Position numbers and translations under genes: made by a program. Positions 42,784-50,084 of a DNA stretch of 50,084 bases are shown one piece after another. How positions within the stretch are numbered: position 1 is the first letter of the stretch; each line of letters begins with the position of its first letter. The DNA comes from Phycisphaeraceae bacterium. GTDB taxonomy: Bacteria; Planctomycetota; Phycisphaerae; Phycisphaerales; UBA1924. The notes beneath the pieces were generated by a model that saw only the letters and a list, made by a program, of their open reading frames with translations, was not told the origin of the DNA and searched no databases. The stretch is from positions 1-50,084 of the forward strand of contig JAJTHN010000058.1 of the NCBI GenBank assembly GCA_021297895.1, written 5' to 3'.

Positions 42784-43002
42784 CTACGACATCCGCTCGG
42801 CCAGAACCCGCCGACGGTCCGCCCAGACCGACCACGCGGTCATCAATGGCAGCACCAGCAGCCCGGCCATCAGCAAGAGCTCGCCCGTGCTCAACCCGAC
42901 AAATGCACGCGGAGCAAAGGGCCACGTCAGCGCGATTCCGATCAACACCGACACAGCCACCGTCAGTCGAAGTGCCCAGCGTCGAAGCCGAAAGACCAGC
43001 AT
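42784..43002 (-). CDS. Small two-helix membrane protein
   Basis: 72 residues: a basic start (LVFRLRRWALR), helix 1 (LTVAVSVLIGIALTWPF), a short loop, helix 2 (LLLMAGLLVLPLMTAWSVW) and a basic tail (ADRRRVLAERMS). The ATG at 43002 has GGAAAGGACG upstream at suitable distance, which supports it over a longer version starting at 43155. It precedes the Nudix gene on the same strand. No family recognised; a small inner-membrane protein by inference from hydrophobicity. Confidence 0.6.
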   Translation of the reverse strand: MLVFRLRRWALRLTVAVSVLIGIALTWPFAPRAFVGLSTGELLLMAGLLVLPLMTAWSVWADRRRVLAERMS

Positions 43003-43434
43003 GCGGAGCGTCCTTTCCCTGCACGAGTCTGTAGAGTCGACCGATCCGCCGTTCACCCGTTCCCCTCGCGCCCACCGCCAGCGGCGAGGACCATCTTGGG
43101 GAAAACAAGCGGACGGCGGGAGGCAGTGATAGCCTCCAGAGGTGGGTGTCGGCAAGCGGAGGTTCGGTGGATAATGCGATTTGACGCGATTGCGGGCTTC
43201 TGCTGGACCGCCAGTCGGGGGACCCGCACAACTTTGGGGGTCCAGGCGCTTCGTCTTGGCGCCCTGCCTGCTCGGGTTGTTATTCGGGTTGGGGGTCGGT
43301 ATTGTGGCCCGTGGAACGGCATCAACGGGCCCGGCGAGTTGCCGGGTGCCGCTGGTGGTCGCGTGTCCAGATTCCTCGCGGGGTTGTCGGCATAGCCCGA
43401 CGACCGAGCTTTTGCCAAGTGAGCACTCTTCGTG
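43003..43434. other. Region upstream of bamA
   Basis: 432 bp between divergent genes. A GATAAT hexamer at 43170-43175 could be a -10 element for bamA, but its -35 match is poor. A short TTG-started frame at 43181-43435 encodes a hydrophobic stretch (LAPCLLGLLFGLGVGIV) and ends in a GTGA overlap with bamA. It may be a small coupled gene, but its ribosome site is too far (GGAGG 17 bases upstream), so I do not call it. Confidence 0.4.
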
Positions 43435-45930
43435 ATGACCAAGACAACGACAGATTCACGGGTCCATCGGACGAGCAGCATGTCGGCGGCCCTGTTGGCG
43501 TGCGCTGGCATGGCGGTGTGTGTCTCGACCGCGCTGGCCGTTCAGCCCGCGGCCCCTCAACCCCCCACTCCACCTGCCGCCGCCGCGGCGGGTGAGGCGG
43601 TGCCGGATGCCCCGACGCTGAACCCGGCACTCGCACCGTTTCAGGGCCGCGTGATCCGCCAGGTGACGGTCATCGGGCTCAAGACCGTCGACGAGACACT
43701 TGTGCGGAACCAGATCCGGGCCGCGATGGGCGAGCCCCTGGATGAGTCCGTCGTTCGTGAGGACATCCAGCGTCTCAATCGTCTGGGCCGATTCCGCGAC
43801 ATCTCGGCTCGCGTGCAGCCGTACGACGACCGGAGTGTGGAACTCATCTACGAGATGGGCGAGACGCCGATCATCGTTGACGTTCAGGCGGTGGGCAATC
43901 GCCAGATTTCCGACCAGGAACTCGCCGGCGAGGTGAACATCCTCGCGGGCACCCCGGTTGACCGGTTCCAGATCGATCGGACGCTTCGGCGGATCAAGGA
44001 GCTCTACCTCAAGAAGGGCTACTACCAGGCCGACGTGCAGGTCGAGGAGGAAACGCTCGAAAAGCAGGGCATTCTGGTCTTCCGGATCCGCGAGGGTGAA
44101 CGGCTTCGCGTCACCGACCTGCGCTTCAGCGGGAATGCCGCGTTCCCCGCGGGGCGCTTGCGGCCGAACGTCAAGACCAAGACCTGGGGCATATTCAACT
44201 CCGGCGCTCTGGATGACACGGTTCTGGACCAGGATGTCGCCGCGCTGATCCAGTTCTACAAGGACCGCGGCTACCTCGACGTGCGAATCGACCGCATCAT
44301 CCGCCCGTCGCCCGATGCGCGCGAGGCGATCATCACCTTCATCATCGAGGAAGGCTCCGTCTACACGCTGCGGACGGTGCGTGCGGAACTTGACGAAGCC
44401 GGGGCCCTCAGCGGCAAGCCACCAACAGTCTTTACCCCGGAGCAGATCGCGGGTCTGATGTCGATCAAGGCCGGTGATGTGTACTCGCTGGACAAGATCC
44501 GCAAGTCGGTGGACGCGGTGCGACAGTCGTACGAGCAACTCGGCTATGTGGACATCCAGATCCAGCGCATCGAGGTTCGCGAGCCGGATCAGCCTCGTGT
44601 CGATCTGCTGCTGGCCATTCGCGAGGGGCGGCAGTTCAACACCGGCGCGGTGATCATCAAGGGCAACGAACTGACGCAGCAGAAGGTCGTCCGTCGCGAG
44701 GTTCGCCTCGAGCCCGACCGCCCGCTGGACGCGACAGAACTCACTCGCGCACAGGAACGGCTCGAGCAGTCGCGGATCTTCGACCCGCGGGAGATCCGCA
44801 TCACGATCCAGCCCGAAGATCCCGCCAACCCCGGTACGCGCGACGTGCTGACGCAGATCAAGGAAACCAACACCGCCTCGCTCTCATTCGGCGCCGCGGT
44901 CAACTCCGATGCCGGCGTGATCGGCACAATCGAACTGCGTCAGCGGAACTTCGACCTCTTTGACACGCCGGACTCGCTCGACGAGCTTCTGCGCTTCCGC
45001 GCTTTCCGCGGCGCCGGTCAGCAGTTCAGCATTCTCGCGCAGCCCGGCACCGAGACCCAGAACTACTCGATCTCGCTGGGTGAACCTTCGCTCTTTGACA
45101 CCGACTACTCAGGCTCCATCGGCGGCGGCTTCCGGTCACGGGAGTTCGATGACTACCTCGAGGAACGCCTCGGCGCCAACACCGCCATAGGCCGCCGCTT
45201 CGGCGACCGATGGGCCGGCTCGCTGACCCTGCGCGGTGACCGGGTCACCGTCAGCGATGTGACCGCCGACGTTGTTGAACTTCAGGCCCAGCGTGGGACC
45301 AACACCATCACCGGGGCGGGCCTGCGACTCCGCCGAACGGATCTAGACAAGAGCATCCGTCCAACCCAGGGCAGCGTCGTGGACTTCGGCGTTGAGCGCG
45401 TCGGCGCACTCGGCGGTACGTATTCGTTCACCAAGCTCTCCGCGGCGGGGCAGCTGTTCGTTCCGCTCTATGAGGACTTCAACGCGCTCCGCACGGTGCT
45501 GCAGTTCCGCTCCAGCGTCGACTACATCCCCGAGGGTGAGGGCGAAGTTCCTGTCAGCGAGCGCATCTATCTGGGCGGTCGCGACCTGCGCGGCTTCGCG
45601 TTCCGAGGTGTCGGCCCGAACGGACGCCGCACCAACGGCACGATCAACGATGGAATCGTCGTCGGCGGCACCTACGGCTTCTTCCTCGGCACGCAGATCG
45701 AGCAGCCCATCGTCGGCGAGAACCTCGCCGCCGTTGCCTTTGTCGATAGCGGCACCGTGCGAAACGACCCGGGCTTCGGCGAGTATCGTGTCTCCGCCGG
45801 CGTGGGCCTGCGGATCTATCTGGCCGCGCTCGGCCCCGCCCCGCTGGCGTTCGACTTTGCGTTCCCGCTCAGCCAGCAGAAGGGCGACGAAGAGCGTGTC
45901 TTCTCCTTCGCACTTGACCTCCCACTCTGA
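43435..45930 (+). CDS. bamA: Outer-membrane protein assembly factor BamA
   Basis: 831 residues, the usual size of BamA. A signal peptide (SAALLACAGMAVCVSTALA) and a Pro/Ala-rich linker are followed by five POTRA repeats between about residues 70 and 490, recognisable by their strand-turn phrases (IRQVTVIGLKTVDE, VDVQAVGNRQISDQEL, RVTDLRFSGNAAFP, TLRTVRAELDE, NTGAVIIKGNELT). The C-terminal beta-barrel carries the RGF motif in GGRDLRGFAF and ends in aromatic/hydrophobic SFALDLPL. It folds outer-membrane proteins. GTG at 43432 directly precedes the chosen ATG and is an equal candidate. It shows that this organism has an outer membrane. A shared terminator follows. Confidence 0.94.
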   Translation: MTKTTTDSRVHRTSSMSAALLACAGMAVCVSTALAVQPAAPQPPTPPAAAAAGEAVPDAPTLNPALAPFQGRVIRQVTVIGLKTVDETLVRNQIRAAMGEPLDESVVREDIQRLNRLGRFRDISARVQPYDDRSVELIYEMGETPIIVDVQAVGNRQISDQELAGEVNILAGTPVDRFQIDRTLRRIKELYLKKGYYQADVQVEEETLEKQGILVFRIREGERLRVTDLRFSGNAAFPAGRLRPNVKTKTWGIFNSGALDDTVLDQDVAALIQFYKDRGYLDVRIDRIIRPSPDAREAIITFIIEEGSVYTLRTVRAELDEAGALSGKPPTVFTPEQIAGLMSIKAGDVYSLDKIRKSVDAVRQSYEQLGYVDIQIQRIEVREPDQPRVDLLLAIREGRQFNTGAVIIKGNELTQQKVVRREVRLEPDRPLDATELTRAQERLEQSRIFDPREIRITIQPEDPANPGTRDVLTQIKETNTASLSFGAAVNSDAGVIGTIELRQRNFDLFDTPDSLDELLRFRAFRGAGQQFSILAQPGTETQNYSISLGEPSLFDTDYSGSIGGGFRSREFDDYLEERLGANTAIGRRFGDRWAGSLTLRGDRVTVSDVTADVVELQAQRGTNTITGAGLRLRRTDLDKSIRPTQGSVVDFGVERVGALGGTYSFTKLSAAGQLFVPLYEDFNALRTVLQFRSSVDYIPEGEGEVPVSERIYLGGRDLRGFAFRGVGPNGRRTNGTINDGIVVGGTYGFFLGTQIEQPIVGENLAAVAFVDSGTVRNDPGFGEYRVSAGVGLRIYLAALGPAPLAFDFAFPLSQQKGDEERVFSFALDLPL

Positions 45931-45974
45931 CTCAGCACCCGGAACTCCGCGAAGCACAGGACGAGCAAAATGAA

Positions 45975-46003
45975 ACAAGGCCCCGGTCATGCCGGGGCCT
46001 TGT
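45975..46003. terminator. Bidirectional terminator between bamA and the PEP-CTERM-like gene
   Basis: Perfect 12-bp stem (ACAAGGCCCCGG, 45975-45986, and its complement, 45992-46003) with a 5-base loop between two convergent genes. The minus-strand side is followed by TTTCATTTTG, a T-rich tail. The + side has no T-run but the stem should still slow RNA polymerase. Confidence 0.75.
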
Positions 46004-46037
46004 CATACGGACTTCTGTTGGGCCGTTGAACCGGGGC

Positions 46038-47120
46038 TCAGGCCCGGCGACGACGCGCCGCGAGCAAGCCACCGAGGCCCAGCATCGCCGCCGCGCCGGG
46101 GGTCGGGATGACTTCGATACCACGGAAGACGCGGTTGGTGCCGGCGGTGGAGATGATCGAGAACGCCGAGCCTGCACCCGTGTCGGCAACGCGCACGATG
46201 TTGTTCGAGCTCGCGAGCGCATCGGTCGCGTAGATAAAGCCGTCGGTGCCGATCGCGATCGACCGCAGCCCCGCGGTCAGACCCGCGTTCAGCGTGTACG
46301 AATACTGCCACTGGCCCGTATTGGTGTTCAGGTCGAAGCGGAAGAGACCGCCGCCGTTCGCGGCAGACCGCTCGTCGGCGACATACGCGACCGTACCGGC
46401 GATGTGGAAGTCAACCGGAAGGGGCGTCGCGGCCGGGCCCGTGGTGCCTGAGGGGACGGTCGCGTCCATGTTGATGATCGCGGTCGCCGTCGCGGCGGCG
46501 TTGGGCAGCCCGGAGAACGCATAGATGCCGCGAGGGCCCGCGGCCAGGCTCTGCGTGGAATACATCAACTGGCCGTTGAAGATGTTCACGTTGCGGATGT
46601 TCGAACCGTTGATCGCGGTGCCGTTGTTCCCGATGCCGTTGCTCGAGCCGGTCCACGTGTTCGCGCCCGACGCGTCAGCGGTGACCGCGGAGCGGATCGA
46701 GGAACCGCTCGAGCCCGTGACGGAGTTCCACGTGATGTTGCCGGACGCGTCGAGATGAGCGACGGTGCGTGCGGTCACGCTGGTAGCGGTGGTCGCACCG
46801 CTGGCGTCGGTGTCATAGCCAGCCAGCGAGAAGAAGCCGCCGTTGGACGCCGTATAGCCCTCGCTGGTGGAGCTGCCACCGAGCGTCAGGCGAGCGCCGG
46901 CGATGCCCGTGTTGAGGTTGAACGACTGGACAGCCGCGCCGCCGGTGGTCAACTCGCGCCACGCAACCGCGGTGGCGCGATTGTTCAGGGCGCTGTTGGT
47001 ACCGAAGCCCGGACCGGCTTCGACGACCAGGAGGTTGCCGTTGGTCAGCGGAGCAGCCGCGGCGACCGAAGCCATGGTGCCGGCAAGAAGAACGACAGCA
47101 ATCGACACACTCGTGCGCAT
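46038..47120 (-). CDS. Exported protein with PEP-CTERM-like sorting signal
   Basis: 360 residues. Signal peptide (TSVSIAVVLLAGTMASVAAAA) at the N-terminus; a Gly/Ser/Thr/Asn-rich body with repeated beta-strand phrases (GGGLFRFDLNTNTGQWQY, GTDGFIYATDAL), suggesting a beta-propeller-like or beta-helix exported protein. The C-terminus reads IPTPGAAAMLGLGGLLAARRRRA: a Pro motif, hydrophobic helix and Arg tail, the layout of PEP-CTERM sorting signals. Such proteins are processed by exosortases and placed at the cell surface, but no exosortase is in the window. GAGGAGAGAG directly before the ATG at 47120 supports the start. Function unknown. Confidence 0.75.
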   Translation of the reverse strand: MRTSVSIAVVLLAGTMASVAAAAPLTNGNLLVVEAGPGFGTNSALNNRATAVAWRELTTGGAAVQSFNLNTGIAGARLTLGGSSTSEGYTASNGGFFSLAGYDTDASGATTATSVTARTVAHLDASGNITWNSVTGSSGSSIRSAVTADASGANTWTGSSNGIGNNGTAINGSNIRNVNIFNGQLMYSTQSLAAGPRGIYAFSGLPNAAATATAIINMDATVPSGTTGPAATPLPVDFHIAGTVAYVADERSAANGGGLFRFDLNTNTGQWQYSYTLNAGLTAGLRSIAIGTDGFIYATDALASSNNIVRVADTGAGSAFSIISTAGTNRVFRGIEVIPTPGAAAMLGLGGLLAARRRRA

Positions 47121-47299
47121 TTCTCTCTCCTCAAGTCCGGCTTTGGCCGGTACGGTTGCGGGCAGTCCGGATGGACCACCACCGCGACGCTCAATCAAGC
47201 GGTCTGGAAGTGTTCACCAAGATTCTGAAACGTCAACCCAGGCGCGCGTTTTCGGACCGGATTCTGGCCGGGTGGGCATTCCCCCGCCGGGGTTCGATC

Positions 47300-48466
47300 T
47301 CAACCGTTCTTGCGGGCGAACTCACCCATAAACTCCGCCAGCGCTCGGCAGCCCTCAATAGGGAACGCGTTGTAGATGGACACCCTGCACCCACCGGTTG
47401 CTCGGTGTCCCTTCATCCCCATTAGTCCCGCTGCCGCGGCTTCGTTGAGGAACCTGGCCTCAAGCTCCTCAGTCGCCAGGCGGAAGGTGATGTTCATCAG
47501 CGAGCGGGAGTTCTTCTCGGCATGCGCACGGTAGAAGCCGGCGCTGCCATCCAACGCGCCATAAATCACCGCGGCCTTCTCCTGGTTGCGCTTCTCCATC
47601 GCTCCGAGCCCGCCCTGCGACAAGATCCACCGCATCATCACGCTCGCTGAGTAAATCGCAAAGTGCGGCGGGGTGTTCGGGCGCGACTCCTCCTTGACCA
47701 TGGTGCGGTACTGCAGCATCCGCGGCACGTCAGCATTGGAGTTCTGCACCAGATCATCTCGCACAACGACAAGCGTCGCGCCCGTGATCCCCAGGTTCTT
47801 CTGCACGCTCGCGTAGACCAGGCCGTACTTGCTGAAGTCGATCGGACGCGAAAAGATGTCCGAACAGGCATCACAGACGAGATATGCGCCGTTGCTCGGC
47901 GGCGTCGGCTCGGTCCGGAACTGCGTTCCGTAGATCGTGTTGTTGCTCGTGAAGTGGACGTACGCAGGGTTCTCCGAGTACGAGATCTCGCTCGCAGCGG
48001 GGATGCGCGTGTACTTCTCGGATTTGCCGGTGAAGGCGACATGAACGCCGGCTCCGAACTGCCTCGCGTCCTCGATGGACCGGGACGACCAGAAGTCTGT
48101 ATCGATGTAGTCGGCCGTACGGCTCTTGGGCAGGAGGTTGTACGGGACGATGAAGTTCTGACTGCTCGAACCGCCGGTCATGAACAGGATGTGATAGTTC
48201 TTGGGAATGCTGCCGACCTTGCGCACCAGATCGATGGTCTCGAACAGCAGCTCGTCAAACCACTTGTCGCGGTGACTGTGCTCCAGAATCCCCAGCCCGG
48301 ATCCGCGAAAGTTCCACATGTCCCCCTGAAACGTGCGGATGACTTCTTCGGGGAGGATCGAGGGCCCCGCATTGAAGTTGAAGGCGCGGCCTCCTGCAGT
48401 GTGATAGCGGGAGGCGGTGGTGCTCGGTGAGGCAGGGATCGCGATGGGCGTGGATGCATGAGGCAT
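47300..48466 (-). CDS. serC: Phosphoserine aminotransferase SerC
   Basis: 388 residues, about 25 more than E. coli SerC because of an N-terminal extension. AFNFNAGPSILPEEV is the usual opening. FMTGGSSSQNFI binds cofactor phosphate, the PLP lysine is in YASVQKNLGITG, and SNNTIYGTQF and the C-terminal GGCRVSIYNAF are conserved. It converts 3-phosphohydroxypyruvate to phosphoserine in serine synthesis, and also serves vitamin B6 synthesis. No serA or serB is nearby. The ATG at 48466 begins with low-complexity residues; a later start is possible but no better ribosome site appears. Confidence 0.92.
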   Translation of the reverse strand: MPHASTPIAIPASPSTTASRYHTAGGRAFNFNAGPSILPEEVIRTFQGDMWNFRGSGLGILEHSHRDKWFDELLFETIDLVRKVGSIPKNYHILFMTGGSSSQNFIVPYNLLPKSRTADYIDTDFWSSRSIEDARQFGAGVHVAFTGKSEKYTRIPAASEISYSENPAYVHFTSNNTIYGTQFRTEPTPPSNGAYLVCDACSDIFSRPIDFSKYGLVYASVQKNLGITGATLVVVRDDLVQNSNADVPRMLQYRTMVKEESRPNTPPHFAIYSASVMMRWILSQGGLGAMEKRNQEKAAVIYGALDGSAGFYRAHAEKNSRSLMNITFRLATEELEARFLNEAAAAGLMGMKGHRATGGCRVSIYNAFPIEGCRALAEFMGEFARKNG

Positions 48467-48886
48467 ACGGGCTCCGTTCCTATAACTCGAATCGGCCGGA
48501 CTAGAGACTCCTCATCCGCCGGATCACGACGAAAACCATAGCACGCGGCGAACGCGCTCAGATTGCTGACACGCCATGGGAGGGCACGTGCGGCAGGTCC
48601 TAGAACCGCGGCCAGACACCGGTTGGCCGCCAAAGTCGCATCTACAGACTTTCAGCCGAATTCTACAGGCAAACGCGCACGAACAGCCTGACTCCCACGT
48701 CATTGCGCCATCAGCAGTCCCATACGCCGCCCGGGGTGTTTCGACCCTAGGACTTTCAGAACCTTGTGCGAGGACGTGGCCATCGACTGCGGAAGCGGCA
48801 CAAACAGGCCGAAGAAACGGGTCAGTGCTTGGAGGTGTGTATCCCGCCGCGCATCACGCTCCCTTTGAGAAGCAGGAAAACGACAC
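48467..48886. other. Intergenic region between divergent serC and chemoreceptor genes
   Basis: 420 bp with no convincing gene; it must hold both promoters. I see no strong dyad or hairpin. Short frames present here lack ribosome sites and protein-like composition. Confidence 0.4.
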
Positions 48887-50084
48887 ATGCTCATCTCACA
48901 TAAGTTGTACCTTGGGTTCGGCACGATTCTGGCGACGATCGGAGTCTCGGCGGTTGTCTCTTGGACGGGTACCGTCGCAACCGAGCGGGAACTTGGAGAC
49001 TTGCGCAGCGAGACTCAGCAGGCGAAGCTGGCAACGGACGTTTTCTCTACCGTCGCCGAGAACGAATCGAACGTGCTCGAGTTCCTCGTCAGCAACGACG
49101 AAACGGTCGCCGCCAAGGCCCGCGAGGCGCAGGAGCGTGCGCGGAAGCACGTCGCGGAACTTGCTCAAGCCGGTGCCAAAGTCGAAGCCGTTCAAGCAGA
49201 TCTTGAGATTCTTACCGACGCCTTCGCGAACATCACAGCAGTCATTCGCGAGCGCAACACGAAGGTCGCCGACTTTCGGCGCCGTGGTACGGAGGCTCTG
49301 GAGAAGCTCCGGGCTGACAATAAGCCCGAGTCCCAGGATCGCTCGCGTGTAGCCGCAATCCAGCTCGCGACCATGCTCTGGGCGGTCGATCGCGCAGTGG
49401 GGCGACAAGGGCGTCCAGAAGACTGGGCAACCGCCGAACGCGAACTTTCGGGGGCGATTGAGAGCATCGGCAACTCTCCCAACACCACGATCCGGGAACT
49501 GACCTCGGTCATGAGCCCAATGTCAGAGCTCATAGGGACGCTCAAGGGCCTCGCCGCGGATCGCACGCGGATCTTCAATGAGACTCTGGATCCAGCGACA
49601 GACCGCCTTCTGGAGGCCAGCGAGAGCCTGAATGAAGAGCTCGCCGCCGCGGTAACCCAGGGTACCGATGACATCGCCGCGGGCGTCCACAGCAAGCTGC
49701 TTGTCAACACGACGATGGCGATCGCCGCACTGGTAGTTGGTGCGTCCGCTTCGCTGCTGATCTCGACGTCCATCTCGCGTCGGATCTCGAACCTGATCCT
49801 CGAACTCAAGCAAATCCAGCAGACCGCCGACCTGACGCGGCGAGTGCCGAGCACCGGTGGCGATGAGATCGCCCAGGTCGCCACGTGCGCGAACTCGTTC
49901 GTGGAATGGCTGCATCAGGCGATGCGAGGCGTCGCCGAGTCGACGCGTCAGGTTGCCGCGGCCAGCACGCAGATCGCGGCCAGCAGCGAGCAGATGAGCA
50001 CGGGCCTCAAGCAGCAGCAGGGCCAGACCGAGCAGGTTTCAGCCGCCATCGCCGAGATGTCCGCCAGCGTCGTCGAGGTCGCCA
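48887..50084 (+). CDS. Methyl-accepting chemotaxis protein, 3' end outside window
   Basis: 399 residues visible, open to the last base. A first transmembrane helix (about 7-28, YLGFGTILATIGVSAVVSW), a long helical periplasmic sensor of about 240 residues with no PAS or Cache signature, a second helix (about 271-293, MAIAALVVGASASLLISTS), then a HAMP-like linker (ISRRISNLILELKQIQQTADLTRR) and the beginning of the signalling coiled coil (VAAASTQIAASSEQMS, TEQVSAAIAEMSASVVEVA). It resembles four-helix-bundle-type receptors. AGGAAAA lies eight bases before the ATG. No che genes occur on this side; any partners are downstream. The ligand cannot be inferred. Confidence 0.85.
   Translation, partial: MLISHKLYLGFGTILATIGVSAVVSWTGTVATERELGDLRSETQQAKLATDVFSTVAENESNVLEFLVSNDETVAAKAREAQERARKHVAELAQAGAKVEAVQADLEILTDAFANITAVIRERNTKVADFRRRGTEALEKLRADNKPESQDRSRVAAIQLATMLWAVDRAVGRQGRPEDWATAERELSGAIESIGNSPNTTIRELTSVMSPMSELIGTLKGLAADRTRIFNETLDPATDRLLEASESLNEELAAAVTQGTDDIAAGVHSKLLVNTTMAIAALVVGASASLLISTSISRRISNLILELKQIQQTADLTRRVPSTGGDEIAQVATCANSFVEWLHQAMRGVAESTRQVAAASTQIAASSEQMSTGLKQQQGQTEQVSAAIAEMSASVVEVA

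Noticed and set aside
41912-43129. A 405-codon + strand frame opposite the Nudix and small membrane protein genes
   Set aside because: Low-complexity Arg/His-rich translation, no ribosome site, and the minus-strand frames carry the motifs.
1-50084. CRISPR arrays, insertion sequences, prophage or conjugation genes, rRNA
   Set aside because: I looked for regularly spaced repeats, transposase or integrase motifs and rRNA signatures and found none; the HNH protein at 38243 is a common chromosomal type and not part of an element.

Overview
This window is about 50 kb of GC-rich DNA from a diderm bacterium. It is most likely a planctomycete of the Phycisphaerae type. That placement is an inference from gene content: a fused 3-dehydroquinate dehydratase/shikimate dehydrogenase, a fused SecDF, BamA, a pseudopilin-like N-terminus, a PEP-CTERM-like surface protein ending in an Arg-rich tail, and two membrane proteins carrying CxxC zinc ribbons. 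No rRNA or marker alignment could be run. Genes are densely packed on both strands, often with ATGA overlaps or gaps of a few bases. I see no rRNA, tRNA, CRISPR array, insertion sequence, integrase or prophage. The region reads as chromosomal core with some lineage-specific genes.

Layout. 1-8.5 kb: the end of a zincin-like protein; a kynurenine 3-monooxygenase fused to a kynurenine formamidase; a MoxR ATPase; a zinc-ribbon membrane protein overlapping a second small zincin; an SppA-type signal peptide peptidase; and a pseudopilin-like protein. 8.5-12 kb: three poorly known proteins (a coiled-coil protein, a small exported protein and a secreted helical protein) and an M16 metallopeptidase. 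12-16 kb: an HDOD protein with a decayed GGDEF domain, RecO, and a dehydratase/acyl carrier protein/dehydratase trio. 16-23.5 kb: the AroD-AroE fusion behind a DUF418 membrane protein, a BaiN/HI0933 flavoprotein, ThpR, UDP-glucuronate decarboxylase and a LysM protein.

23.8-32 kb is a protein-export and membrane-proteolysis block, all on the + strand: an M50 site-2-like protease, a rhomboid protease, tgt, yajC and a giant secDF. The two adjacent intramembrane proteases have unrelated folds but end in nearly the same 33-residue tail. 32-38 kb: a gluQ/DUF192/SpoIIE-phosphatase operon on the minus strand, divergent from a pterin dehydratase, an SGNH-like protein and a DUF429 protein. 38-43 kb: a zinc-ribbon membrane protein, an HNH endonuclease, Rho with a 250-residue disordered N-terminus, a Nudix hydrolase and a small membrane protein. 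43.4-50 kb: BamA, a PEP-CTERM-like protein, SerC and the start of a chemoreceptor.

Working together: SecDF-YajC drives export, SppA clears signal peptides, BamA inserts outer-membrane proteins, and the M50 and rhomboid proteases cut within the membrane. Tgt and GluQRS are consecutive players in queuosine tRNA modification. The most unusual items are the KMO-formamidase fusion, the tail shared by the two intramembrane proteases, the ketosynthase-less dehydratase/ACP/dehydratase trio, the large helical insertion in SecD, and the low-complexity Rho N-terminus.
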